Positions 11,437 through 22,762 of a DNA stretch of 64,000 nt are shown piece after piece. Numbering within the stretch: position 1 is the stretch's first letter; every line of letters starts with the position of its first letter. Source of the stretch: Armillaria gallica (taxonomy: Eukaryota > Basidiomycota > Agaricomycetes > Agaricales > Physalacriaceae). The translations under genes were made by a program, and so were the position numbers. The DNA lies in contig JBANDB010000018.1 in assembly GCA_037576215.1 (NCBI GenBank), forward strand, positions 1,736,001 to 1,800,000, written 5' to 3'. Below the pieces are notes generated by a model. It was given only the letters and a program-made list of their open reading frames with translations. It did not search any database and was not told the origin of the DNA.

Positions 11437-12356
11437 TGTTGGAGATATCATGGGAAGCCACAAGAAGAGTGTAGAAGGTTCAAGTTGGCATGATGCCGGA
11501 TGACCTTGGGACTGATACTTACTGCTTATGGATGAGTTTAGTAGAACATTCTTGTAAGACCTGAACTCCAATCAAGGGTAAATAGTCGGCTGTATCGTGT
11601 TCATACAGTCACCGACTAGTCCTGTGAAGATTGGCGATCAAGACTGACCTGATAGCGCTTAGCGAGAAGGAATGTGTTTCGGTATGAATAAACATTAGCT
11701 CAAAGCTAGGGAATATACAGCTTTGAGTACACTACTTATATACTAAAGTGAGGGTCTGTAATAAGTGCTAAGATGAGGGTACTGTGTTAGAAAGTGAATA
11801 AGCCAAGTACATGGTAGCCGAGAATAATACGTGTCAGTGGAGTGTGACGATGTGAATATTTATGAAGGCTCCATGGAGTCACGGATCTAAAGATAAGATA
11901 AGAGTAAGCACCGAAGATAAGATAAGATAAGAGGCACTTAGGTAAAGAAATGAATAAATCATAACAATTCTAGATAGTTTTCGTAGTATAAATACAGGCT
12001 CTGTAGGAGCCAGAGAATATTGGAATCACAAGGCTCAGGACTATGAAATGAGCAAGAGGAAAGGGTGTTGTATATCTGTTGCAAACGAGATGGCATATAC
12101 TACTCAAGTACAGTCCTTTTATATGACGATTCTAACTAAAAGCTGCAGGTATAAGCAACAAATATGTACAACTAATGAAAGAATAATGGCAAGACATTAA
12201 CAAGTGGTGACTGGTAAGATGAGCACTTCAACAGTTAATGATCAGCACCATCACTTGGTGACAATGTGAGCTCGAATATCAAACAGAGAATACAAGTTCA
12301 TTAGTCTGGCTTTACCAGCCACTAGTCTACCCACTGTGAACCTAGCGTTTCCAACA
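11437..12356 (+). repeat. Solo LTR (TGTTGGA...TCCAACA, Copia-like ends) inside the foldback arm
   Basis: 920 bp, begins TGTTGGAGATATC and ends GTTTCCAACA: perfect 7-bp TGTTGGA/TCCAACA termini typical of Copia LTRs. Flanked by TATCT (11432-11436) and AATCT (12357-12361), a 5-bp duplication with one mismatch. The opposite arm of the foldback preserves the uninterrupted site (GAATTATCTAAATAAG in reverse, about 12672-12687). A TATAAATA lies at 11987-11994. Confidence 0.85.
11890..11933 (+). promoter_or_regulatory. Cluster of GATA-factor-type motifs upstream of the solo-LTR TATA box
   Basis: AGATAAGATAAGAG at about 11891-11904 and AGATAAGATAAGATAAGAG at about 11915-11933 give five overlapping WGATAR motifs, ~55-95 bp upstream of TATAAATA (11987). 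WGATAR is the site of fungal GATA regulators such as the AreA/Nit2 class. Function here is inferred only. Confidence 0.4.
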
Positions 12357-12854
12357 AATCTAAATAAGTACATAATGCCATTTGTGTTGTGTCTAAGTCT
12401 TATTGCCTGTAAATGATATTAGGTGTTGATATTAGGTGTTTATACCCTGTATTTCCAATTGTGTTGTTGTTCTAAAAATACCTGAGCAAAGATGCCGTGT
12501 GTTACCGCAGGTATTTCTTGTAGTGTTTATGGCAGGAAACACCTCAAAGAAATACCAATCATCATACATGATATAATTGCTCACAACAAAGAACACAATT
12601 GGAAACCCAGGGTATAAACACCTAATATCATTTACAGGCAATAAAACACAGCATGAATGACATCATGTACTTATTTAGATAATTCATAGCAAAAACATGT
12701 GCCAAAACACCAAGGTAAAGATTAGAAAGGAAGCAGATAATATTTTACCAGGTTTTTATGGTACAGTTTTTTATGCTCAAAAAAATCTATATAAATACAT
12801 GCCAGTGTTTACCTGCCGTCTTTCAGGCATAAACACTGACATGCCCCAGCAGTG

Positions 12855-13717
12855 AATACTAAAAAGGTTTTCCCAAAATAGTTGTATTTATTATATTTAT
12901 AAAGAACTCATATCTATATTTGGCAATACAGCGGTATCTAGGGTATTAAGGCACAGATGCATTTGAAATAGAGCGTACCAGTCTTGTATGCCATAGGTTT
13001 GATCTTGGCACAAGACAGCTTATCGCTCCTCTTCTCACCACTATCTCACTCGACAGCTTGTTTTTTTGGGAACAGCATCCTTGTTTGAATTTCTTTCATT
13101 TTGGTGCAATTTGCGTAATTCGACACTGTTGTCCTGTGATGCGCTCAGCACAAGTCACGTAGAACTGTACCAGAGTAGGTGCGCACTCTCAGGGGAGCCG
13201 CTTGAAGAAAATTCTCATTCGTTGTTTTCAGAATGAATATTCCCTCTGGGGTACCCAAGGCTCTCAGTGATTGTGAAGAACATTATCATCATCACTACCA
13301 TCATAGCAGTAGCAGCAACCACCATCCGCATCATTCTAACCCAGAGCGTGCTACTCACATGCTCCACAGCGGTCCGCATGATCATAGTCACCATAACAGT
13401 GATAGCGGCAGTCGCTGATGAGCCTAGACTTCCGTGGCAATGGCAACACCCAAAACTCGGTGAGAGCTTAGGCAATTAACGTAGCAACACAGCAATCAAG
13501 GCAATGTGCTTGCGAGTGGTTCGGTGCACCTCCGTGCGGTCAATTCCTCAATAACACAAGATACACCACGACTTTTCAGTCAGCGAAGTAGTACTCTTGG
13601 TCAAGGAGTACTAATAGACGTTGGCTGTAAGCTGGGAAGGATCTCGATAAACGAGATGGGACGGAATCTGGTATGACTTGAATACCAAGAAACCGCAATA
13701 GAAACTGCGAAAATGAT
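12855..13717. other. Unassigned stretch with a CAT/ATC-rich simple repeat
   Basis: No gene recognised. At about 13281-13345 the sequence is CAT/CAC-rich and is translated as a His-rich, Ile-rich or Met-rich peptide depending on frame, which marks low complexity and not a conserved protein. Confidence 0.45.
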
Positions 13718-14000
13718 CTAGAGACCACGAAAATGGGTCTAGAAATCGTGGGGATGCACTAGAAATCGTAGCAATGAGCTAGAAATCGTTGGGAGGGACT
13801 GGAAATCGTGTGGAAGGACTGGTAATCGTAGCAATGCTTTAGAAATCGTAGCAACACGCTAGAAATCGTAGCAACGGTCGAGGAAACGTGGGGATGGACT
13901 GGAAAATGTGGGGAGGGACTAGAAAACATTGCGATGCTCTAGTAATCGTGGCAATGGACTAGAAGACGTCGAAATAGCCTAGTAAACGTGGCTTGGGGTG
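13718..14000 (+). repeat. 20-bp minisatellite, about 14 units
   Basis: Head-to-tail degenerate units of mostly 20 bp with consensus close to CTAGAAATCGTGGCAATGGA. Units show variants such as ...ATCGTAGCAATG and ...ATCGTTGGGAGGG. One isolated further unit lies near 14055-14075, and looser related words (AGTAAACG, GCCGTAG) recur to about 14780. Confidence 0.8.
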
Positions 14001-15114
14001 TACCTAATATTGTGAGTCGAAACAATAGCAATAAACGTACGGAGACTGTAAGAAACTGGTAGAAATCGTAGCAACTGAGGTGCTGAGTGAGGTGCTGCAG
14101 CAATAGATGCACGGCAACTCCAAACAATGATAAAGACGAGGGTGATCCTATGGAGCTGAACTGGGCCTACACGGAGGCAATACTGAACTGGGTGATGAAA
14201 ACGATGGCGATGTAGAAGGTGAAAGCAATGAAACAATCCTATGTGGTGAAAGTGAAGCGATGTTGTGGCATTAAAAGACAAAAGCAAGTTATTGATGCAA
14301 GATTTCGTGTATTGGTGCAACCAACAACGTTTAAAGAGTAAAGCAAGCAGTGGGAATAACTTGGAGTAACCGTAGCTGACTGGTAATGCCATAGCCTCAT
14401 CAACTGGGTAAGAACTCGCTCTAAAAATGTGGTATCTACCTAGTTTTTATACTACAAGTACGATTTTATAAATAGAATATTCTTCGGAGCCTTAGTAAGG
14501 CTGTAAGTCCTTGGCTTTTGTAATAGCCGTAGTAAACATATGGTATCTGTGGTTCTAAAGTAACAGCAAGTCCTCGACGTTGCCGTGTATAGATGCGAAC
14601 TGTGTGGTTTTATTGAGCGATGAGCGGATCATAAGGTGCTGTGTAGCTGCGGATTATTGAGCTGCAGTTGCCGTGCTGAGGTGTATGCGTGGGGCAACGA
14701 TAATTCGAAGTCTTGGCACTGTAACAGCCTTAGTAAACGCAGTCTATAGTTGCCGTAGCTGTAATTATCGTAGCTGGGAGGGTACTCGTGTCAATCACAT
14801 CATTTCATTAAATGATTGATGGGCACATCAACTAGTGCTTCTGAGTGATATAGCAACCCCGTTTTAGGATGATTGTCGATCAAAGGTGCCTTGCCATGAT
14901 GGGATATGGTAATTGTGATACGAGGCGAGCTGGGAAGGATAACGGAGTGCGTGAGGAGTGGATGTCACGGTTTTAGGACTGGATCTGAATGTTTGTGGCT
15001 TATACTGCGAAAATCCGTGGTATTATCGAGAGTTGGCAGTGTTATTGAGTGTGTGAGGGTTATAATGGCATCGTTTCAAAGGTATTGGGTGATGGATGGG
15101 TAAATCCACGAATT
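14001..15114. other. Unassigned region between minisatellite and metacaspase relic
   Basis: No gene recognised on either strand. Scattered words similar to the minisatellite core (TAGTAAAC, GTTGCCGTAG) are present. Open frames up to ~137 codons on the minus strand (13979-14392) show no family features. Confidence 0.45.
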
Positions 15115-16692
15115 CTGAGCATACAGAGCCTGGAGGCTCATCATCGCCCATGTCCTGCATTCACTGCTCCTGTCGCACAACCTACGGAACCCTTGCAACT
15201 TTCACAGAATCATTGTTTCTCATATTCCAAGTGCACTGGACATAAAAAGGCGCTTTGTGTAGGCTTTACCCTTACAATCGGATTTTTAAGCGCTAACCTT
15301 CAGCGACTAGATTGGAATCAATTATCACGGACAATCCTGGGAGCTTAAAGGATGTATTAATGATGCCAGACATATACAGGACTTTTTAATCTGTTGGTTG
15401 AATTTATCGTCTTCTTTTCTGATGCTGACCCTGCGACAACTGATCACTGGGGATATAAGTCTGAAGATATAGTGATGCTCACCGACGATAGTACCAATCC
15501 CCATTCCCAGCCAACCAGGAAGAACATGCTTGATGGAATGCGCTGGCTTGTCAAGGACACTCAACCATACAACTCGCTCTTCTTTCACTTTAATGTCACT
15601 AAAGACTGATCATTTCACACACCCTCTCATTCTTCCTTATTAGACTCCAGACATGGTGGACAGACGAGAGACAAGGATGGAGATGAAGTTGATGGATATG
15701 ATGAAGGTCCACTCAATTCCGCCTAGACCTCATAGACTCTGACTCCTATTTCCAGTCATTTTTCCGGTTGACTTTAAGCTTCATGGAGAGATAATCGATG
15801 ATGTGAACTCAAAATTTTCTGACTTGCCATTTTCTTACTTACCATATGCACAGGAAATGCACTTGATCATGGTCAAGTCCCTTCCTTCCAGGTGCCGTTT
15901 GACAGTAAGTACTTTTTTTTTGAAGAATTGAAACACTAATTCATTTGAACCCAGGCTCTATTCAATGTAAGCAAGAAAATTGTCAAAGTTTATATGTCAA
16001 TAGATTATCCTGATCATGTAGTGTTCTCACTCTGGAACTGCTTTGGGTATGTGTGTCTACTGGTGTCAAAGATTGTGCTTATTCTCTCCTGTCTTAGATT
16101 TGCCTTATAGAGTAAGCGCATAGCAACGTTACTTATTCTTTTCCACAGGCTGATTGGTGAGCTTGAAGTATGGTTCTGATGGTCTATTGAAAAGAGAGAT
16201 GGTATCCAGGAACTCAAGAGCACTCAAATCCTCACCTGCTGATGTGGTACGTCCCATCTCCTTTAGTTGAGCAAAATGGTGTATAAATTGGCACAGATAT
16301 CGTGGTCAGCATGTCAAGATGGTCAGAAAAGTGTAGACACTTTCCTGGGAGGTGTACACATGGGCACTATGAGCTACGTGAGTAATTCGGTTCACGCTTA
16401 GCAAACTTGTCCTGACAGGAAGCGCCAGGCCTTCATCTCGTCACTCAGGAAGAACCCCGATCAATCTTATCAACAGCTACTTTGATTGGTCAGGTTAGAA
16501 ACTTACACACTCTAATGCATTTATCCCACTGATACCTCTACCTTTGATTCATCCTCATAGGAAGATTCTACATCCAAAGTACAGTCAGAAACCTCAACTC
16601 AGTAGTTCTCATCATATAGTGAGTTTTTCATCTTATTCTGGAGCTCTTCAGTCAATTTCTTGTAGAATACGAATCTACGCTTCATCCTATAA
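15115..16692 (+). pseudogene. Type I metacaspase relic with introns preserved
   Basis: Metacaspases are Arg/Lys-specific cysteine proteases of fungi (Mca1/Yca1 family). Seen in order: a Pro/Gln-rich lead-in ending in CTGHKKALC (about 15229-15257); a GT-AG intron; IGINYHGQSWELKGCINDA (about 15310-15366); GYKSEDIVMLTDDS (about 15451-15492); SLFFH, then after an intron SRHGGQT with the catalytic His (family motif SGHGGQ) and DKDGDEVDGYDE; VIFPVDFKLHGEIIDDV; EMHLIMVKSLPSRCRLTV (15855-15903). The segment aligned with the catalytic DSCHSG motif reads RLCLFSP before LDLPY (about 16070-16108). The C-terminal part shows MGTMSYV, SLRKNPDQSYQQL, KYSQKPQLSSSHHI, an intron and a final exon NTNLRFIL with a stop at 16690-16692. 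Frameshifts and the altered active site make it non-functional. Confidence 0.88.
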
Positions 16693-17947
16693 GGGATAAC
16701 GGTGACTTCGATAACACGGACATCCTTGTAATGCTTCAAATATCTATTATATCTGGTCAGCAATGTGTACATTATACAATGAGAATAAAGGCAGCCGAAG
16801 TGTTCACAAGCGCAATTTCATTGATATAGCAACATATGTCACCCCACTGTAAATAATAATGATCTCAGTCACAGAAAACAACATGTCTCAACAGTCCTGA
16901 GTTGATGCTCGGTCCATCGTTGCTGAGGGAGGGGTGATTAAAGACTTTCTGTATGATTAGAATGGTGCGAGAATTCTCCACGAATGATATCTACAGGCTA
17001 ATAAAATTTTAGAACATGAAATAATGAGTGCATCTATTCACACTTCACTGAGGATAGCCTGCCACGACCAATGGCCTGAGCAAGGCTAGGAACAATTGCT
17101 ATCGCTTATTCTCCTGTTAGCAGTGTCACTTCAATCAACAATTTCAGTTCTGACCCCATGACAAGGTTAATATTCATGTAGAAAACGAAGACGATAGCAA
17201 TGAGAAAAGGACATGCAATGCATCTCTGCGGTGACTCAGCCATGATTCTCACCTAACCAGATGGCTGTATCAGTTTGATTTGAGCATTGAGTCGTTTGGA
17301 GAGGTAATAGTATGAGCATCAGTCTTGATACCATACATATAGCTGACAATAACACCGCAGATCCATAGTACGGGTCCTCTCTGAGACTATCCTATTACAG
17401 AGTCTCGTTCCTCAGGAAGGCGCGAGTGGCACTGAGCCAAGGTTGAGTTTCAACATTCACTAGTCACTAGTCCATCTCCAAGAAACTAGGCGCTTGAAAT
17501 TGAAGTCAATCAAACTAAGCTTGTCAAGCAACGCGCACGTTGGCCCTTGGGCTGGCTTGTGCACATTGAGTTCCGATTCCCGAAGGCTTCTTTTTCCCTC
17601 CCTCATCCATATGCCTCCCTATGATGGGCAATGTCACATATATTTTCTCTCTGGAAGGCTATCAGGCTAGGAAGTACATGCACATAACAAGGGTAAGCAC
17701 AAATGAAATAGAGAGCCCAGCTAAGCCATCGTTCCTTGGCAGGATCACCATTTGGTGAAAGTTCCAAGTCAAATGCGTCCATCTATGTTCTGAAGATTTG
17801 CTGTACTTACATTTCGAGTCACATTTATGTCCAGCTCCCAAAGTGTTCTTTGCTTCATTCTTTGGGATACTCATTCCAGCCCCCTCGTTGATGATACTCC
17901 TGGCTACAGGTGCAGATGTTCTTCATCCAAGTGTAATGTGATATGCT
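16693..17947. other. No recognised gene
   Basis: Sequence between the metacaspase stop and the left LTR of element A. No conserved protein, repeat boundary or RNA gene is visible. A 70-codon minus-strand frame (17662-17874) has no family features. Confidence 0.5.
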
Positions 17948-18889
17948 TGCCAGGTGTACACCCATTAAAAACGCATGTAAATTAACATTTTCTGGCAATA
18001 CAACGGTATTACATTGTACCAATCAGTACAACATGAAAAGAAAGTAACACATTGTAAAACAGAAAGGGCAACCTGGCAACTTCTATATGAGCTGTTCTAA
18101 TGCTTGAATAGAAGATCAGGTATTCTACCCAGTTGACCAAAGGTCCAGGCTGTGACTCGTATGGTGTAATCACCTGGCATCTCAGCGGAAGTGATCAGAT
18201 CACCTGGCGATTGATCTAGTACAATTGATCAACCTGGTAGCTGCTGATGAGATAATATCTGCCAGGCAGAGAGTTTAGCCTCACCAGGCTGGGTCAGCAA
18301 GCATATTAGTCAGTTGCAAGACATTGGCAATAGTGTATCAGTAGAATAGTATAAATACAGTGCATGTATCTAGTGGGGAATCAGGTTTCTGACCCCCGGA
18401 ACGCTACCAGGTGAATAGTACGGGTTTAATTGGTTAAGAGCTTCAAGTCATAGACTCATCTGGAATAGAAATATTGTGACCTGGTCACTTCGTGTGTGCA
18501 AGAACAGTAAAGCAAGCAAGCAGTATAAGCTAGAAACAGAAAGACAAGGCCTGAGAAACAGTTCAGAACCAGTCAGAGTGTTTTAAGTTGCAACCAGGTG
18601 CAAAGTATCAGTATTGAAACTGCACCAGGCAGCCAGCACGAGTTCAGAACCTGCACCAGGCAGTTATTTTGTATCAGTTTAAGTTTGTGTTCAGTAACAA
18701 GTCAAACTTAGAGTGAAAACACAATATATCCTTTATATACAATCATATTCATTGCACCTGGAACTTGTAAACTACAGTACAAAGCATCATAACTTGGTAT
18801 ACTCTACCTCCCTTTGAACCACAATTACTGAGTGTTTGTGTAGTGTGTTGTGTGTAGCATGTCACATCTATATAGGTGCTCAGCACCTT
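17948..18889 (+). repeat. Element A 5' LTR
   Basis: Starts TGCCAGGTGTACACCC and matches 50355-51296 through CTCAGCACCTT without length difference. TATA box TATAAATA at 18350-18357. Twelve differences from the 3' LTR, eleven of them transitions. The exact 3' border is uncertain by a few bases because no target duplication helps. Confidence 0.9.
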
Positions 18890-18894
18890 GTATC

Positions 18895-18912
18895 TGGAGC
18901 CCACCACGAGGG
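18895..18912 (+). other. Element A primer-binding site
   Basis: TGGAGCCCACCACGAGGG a few bases after the LTR end. The same word with one change (TGGAGCCCACCGCGAGGG) sits at the equivalent place in element B (37604 down to 37587), so both probably prime from the same tRNA, which was not identified. Confidence 0.6.
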
Positions 18913-18956
18913 GGGGTTTATATCTAGATTTGAAACTTTGTATTGAACATAACAGT

Positions 18957-20503
18957 TCTACAACCTGGAAGACAATTCCCATCTTCAACCTGATCTGAAT
19001 AGTGCCCAATCGTTGCAGTAAGCTGCACAGGAAGCACAAAAGTATAGAGCAGAACAAGAGGCAGCTGAGTATAAAGCACTCCATGAAGCTGAAGTAGCAG
19101 CCGGTATAGTCCCACTTGTAACATGGAAAAGAATAAGAAAAGAACCTTGGGACATAGAAGCTGAGATTGAAGTGAACATTGCTGAAGCAGCTTTGGAATG
19201 CACAAGGATCGAAAGAGAATTGCACAATGCCTCCCTGGAACCTACCTCATTGAGTTCAACTTTTCCTGGTAGCACTAGGCCAGTATCCAACTTCAGTTCG
19301 AACTCAAACTTGCAACCTCAACAGAATCACCCACCCCTGCAGACATTAAACATGGCTGCCAAGCGACAGATGCTGATGGAGTCATCGAGAGATGCACCCA
19401 GGCTAGAAACTTCGAATCCCTGGGCAATCCGAGAGCATTTCAGGATCTTAGAAGGAATGTTTAAGACCCATGAAGGAGTGACCATGGATGACGAGAAGAA
19501 AGACTGGGCTGTATGCTACACCAATACAGACATTGAAGATCAGTGGAGAGCATTCCCTACATTCAAATCCAGGAAGACCTGGAAAGAATTTAAGGATAAA
19601 GTAATGCACAGCTATGATGGTGCTGCAGAGGATGATGAAGATGCACACAAAGGGCTTCTTAAAGTAGCCCACAAGTACAAGAGAAAAGGTATCATGGACT
19701 CTGCCAATTACCTGAATTATCAACAAGAGTTCCAGGCCAAAAGTAAGCAGGTCATTAAGAAGAACTTGTTCAACCTGGACCTGGTGAGACTGTTTATCTC
19801 ACCTTTCGAGACAGAAGTCTTGTGGAAGTGTATGAAGGATCGCTTGAGTAGTCAACCGGTGGCTGCAGCTACTGCAACTAACCCGGCAAGGAATGCACAT
19901 GACCCCTGGGTATTGGAAGATGTATTCGATGCTGGAACCTGGGTGTTGAAGGGACCTGGCACCATCTACAATGAAATATTTGATAGTGCTTTACCAGTGG
20001 CAGGTAGTACCACAAAGGCAGAAGCTCCAAGCATTCCATCAAACAGAGACATAATAACTTACAAGAAGGAACCTGCTAAGGCTGAGTTACCAGAAGAAAT
20101 AAATAGCTTCCTGGCAATGATGGCCAATAGTAACAGGCTCATTGTGAAGTTGCTAGAGACCAGTGTTTTGTTGCAGAGCAAGAGAGATGAGGAGTTACAC
20201 AAGATGTTAGCACAGATTAAGACCCAATCAAAGATCACTCAATCTGCACCTGTCCAAAGTACTCATGGGCAGTATGGCAGTAATGTGCCTGGTAACTGTC
20301 ATTTCTGTGAGATGCCTGGACATTTCCAGGTAGATTGTCCATACAAGCTAGAGATGATTACTACCGGGGAACTAGTTCATGTACCAGGTATGCAGAATAT
20401 GTACAGGTTACAGGATGGGAATCCTCCACCAAAAGAACCTGCCGGGATGAGCCCAAGAGCAAGGATTCAACATTATTATGAAACACAATGCTTCTGGATC
20501 TAA
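18957..20503 (+). pseudogene. Element A gag with zinc knuckle
   Basis: Structural polyprotein of the retrotransposon. The frame from 19172 is open to 20503; the same frame reads as a charged, Glu/Ala-rich coiled-coil-like stretch upstream to about 18960, interrupted by one TAA near 19018. A gag core begins around MAAKRQMLMES (19351) and continues through PWAIREHFRILEGMF and WKEFKDKVMHSYDG. A CCHC knuckle CHFCEMPGHFQVDC is at about 20299-20340. The end of the frame (MSPRARIQHYYETQ) resembles the tail that follows the knuckle in this basidiomycete Gypsy lineage. Confidence 0.85.
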
Positions 20504-20900
20504 CACTGTTGGACAGACCTATATCATGGCCCTGCAATTGTTGGGCCTGGTGCCTCAGTACGTTATGTCTCACCAAATAGCAGAAGAGAAAGAGGATATC
20601 AGTTACTTGAAGAACATGTTGGAGAAGTTGGTACAACAGACCTTGCACATGGCACTGGAGAAAGTTGATCAGTACCTGGAAGGACCACAATGGGAATTCG
20701 TTGTGAAAACCAGAGGCCAACAATGGCAAGAGGCTAGCCAGGCTAATGAACCTTCGCAAGATACCCAGGATTTTTGTAAATGTTCAATGAAGGCAGGAGA
20801 GCACCATAAAAAGGCTGCAGTGGTGACCAGGCTAGGTGACTCTTCACCAGAGGACATAAACCAAAACCAAAACCAAGGAGCAGAGGTGGAGAACTGGTGA
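20478..20900 (+). CDS. Second gag-region frame of element A, upstream of protease
   Basis: 140-codon frame overlapping the gag end by 26 bp in another frame, so it may be expressed by frameshifting or may reflect a mutation in a formerly continuous frame. It has helical, Gln/Glu-rich composition (MLEKLVQQTLHMALEKVDQY). No catalytic domain. Element B inserts 100 bp after its stop. Confidence 0.5.
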   Translation: MKHNASGSNTVGQTYIMALQLLGLVPQYVMSHQIAEEKEDISYLKNMLEKLVQQTLHMALEKVDQYLEGPQWEFVVKTRGQQWQEASQANEPSQDTQDFCKCSMKAGEHHKKAAVVTRLGDSSPEDINQNQNQGAEVENW

Positions 20901-20999
20901 TCATGCCCAAAATTGCAAAGCAAATATACACCTAGTTTTAGTAGTGATAATGATGAAAACATTGTACCTGGCAATCAAGACATAGGCGATCGGTCATGA

Positions 21000-21879
21000 T
21001 GTAAGGCTAGCAAACTCTGGTAAGAGAAAGTCGTGTCTGCTTCTGCAAGATCTTTTGTATACACAAGGAGGGTTACCACCTGCTCTGGAGGGATCCAATA
21101 GAATCCGCTCCATCTGCGGATACGATAGAGAGAAGTAGTCTAAGTGTCCACTTAGGATGCTGAACAGAGAGTGGTTGTGAAGATAGCGAGAGAAAAGGAG
21201 AAATCCTGGCAATCCATTCACAATGCTAGGCTCAGAGGCGGCTAGATATGCTTAGGAGAGTAGCAGAATTTATTCCTTTAGTGTGCTATGAGCAAATGAG
21301 ATTAACTGTCCTTATAAGTACATTATGCATGCTTATATAGTAGCAGATCTGAATCCAGCCCTCACTTCTGCACCTGCCAGCTCAGATAGCCCTGAATTTA
21401 CCTTCAAAGCTAGTATTTGACACAAGCTGTCATGCTGAAATCAGCTGTGCGAGCTACTCCAGTGTCATTGAGCGCACTCTGCAACACCTTCCTCATCTGG
21501 TCTGGTTCGAGAATAGCCATATATGGCTATCCGCTGTCAGCCAATTTGTCCACTCTTTCAAGGATGATCCTTCTGCCATCTGCTGGCATGGGCGCTTCAG
21601 GTTGATAGCTGTCAGCTCTTGGAGCCTAGGCTAGTCAAATTCCCATGAAATGAGGCAGTTTCGTGGCGGATAGCATATGGCCAGGTGGACGATGTATCAC
21701 TTGGTGGATGTGAAGTGGATGGGCAGTTGCCCGGATGGATTCCACAGGAATTCCGTTTTTGAATGGTAGGAAAGTGCGACTGGAGGAGCAGTGAGTGAAA
21801 GTAGTTGTAGCATAGCACCTAGTCGCTGTATCAAGGTGAGAGCCAAAATTTGGTGCACACATAGATGTGGTGCAGCACA
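21000..21879 (-). repeat. Element B 3' LTR
   Basis: On the minus strand begins TGTGCTGCACCACATC and ends GCTAGCCTTACA. 880 bp; contains a 12-bp segment absent from the other LTR. Confidence 0.88.
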
Positions 21880-21970
21880 ATTGGGGGAAAGAAACATTGT
21901 GAGCATCCCTGCTCACACTGTCATCGGATAATCAAATCAGAAAAGGGTAGCACCCGAATAAAAGCCAGTG

Positions 21971-22762
21971 ATGGTGAAGGTGAGAGGTGCAATGGACCAC
22001 CCAACCCAGCCTGTTCCAGCTCAGACCGTCAATCTGACCAGCGTGCAAGCCGCTCTCGTGCGCCTACACGAAATTATGGATGCAGGTGATGGGTGACAGG
22101 CTAACACATTTATGTGGTCCGTTATAAACAACTTGTGGACCTCCATCGGATCCGCCCCCAATCCTATCCTATCAGCTCATTACCCCACCAAGCTTGTAGG
22201 GCAACATTTACTGTCCTGGATCAAGGAGTTTCTTGCGCACAACATGAGTTTCTACCTGTCTCCCCACCGCACAGGGTCGCACCCACTCATGAAGTCCTAG
22301 CGGGTTTACGAAGCTTGCCGTTCTCATATGAGGTGCACAGATATTGTGATATACAAATCATACAGTGTCGAGACCGCCAACAATGCTTTAATCAAACAAG
22401 TTGTATTGTTCTTGGACCCCAACTGGTTTGGTCGGATGACACCATTTATGTGTGCCGAGTACATGAGGATCTGTGACATTAACAACTACAGGAAGACGCG
22501 GGCCTTTGAGCGGGCATATGAGGTGGAGGCGGGTGAGCTTGGGCCAGAGGGCATGTACAGTGCAGTGCTCATGCCTGTACTGAAGGTCACCTCCAACATG
22601 TCTATCGTATCCGACTGGGAGGCACGTCCTAACAGAGGAATGGCGGACGAGTGGGAGAGCGATGATGGAGAAGAGCAAGAAGGTGTATCTGCTGTGGATT
22701 TGCAAGCGGGGCATGATTTTTATAGTCCAGAGCTAGGGGAGTTAGGATATCCCCAGGAATAG
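21971..22762 (+). pseudogene. Element B antisense gene 2: intronless, 264 codons (unrecognised)
   Basis: Starts 91 bp inside the 3' LTR and runs antisense to gag-pol. One continuous frame from ATG 21971 to TAG 22760-22762 interrupted only by TGA (22094-22096) and TAG (22298-22300). N-terminal part is Pro/Gln/Val-rich; the middle has LLSWIKEFLAHNMSFYL and LIKQVVLFLDPNWFGRM; the C-terminal part is acidic (EWESDDGEEQEG). No signal peptide, membrane segment or known catalytic motif is visible. Its position suggests transcription starting in the LTR on its antisense strand, which is inference. Confidence 0.6.

Larger units (their letters stand above)
11260..12854. mobile_element. Foldback element with CACTA-like ends, split by a solo LTR
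   Basis: Outer inverted ends CACTACTGGGGCATGTCAG (11260) and, reversed, CACTGCTGGGGCATGTCAG (12854). The left arm (11260-11436 plus 12357-about 12480) pairs with the right arm (about 12585-12854) over roughly 280 bp, leaving a loop of ~100 bp. Without the 920-bp LTR and its duplication the element is ~670 bp. No transposase is recognised. Flanking 3 bp (AGT, AAT) are not a clean duplication. Confidence 0.75.

Noticed and set aside
11072..11461. 129-codon minus-strand frame as a transposase fragment
   Set aside because: It crosses the left border of the foldback element and the solo-LTR junction, so it is a chance frame.
13233..13479. Histidine-rich metal-binding protein
   Set aside because: All three frames of the CAT-rich stretch are open and of low complexity; no promoter, intron or homologous feature.
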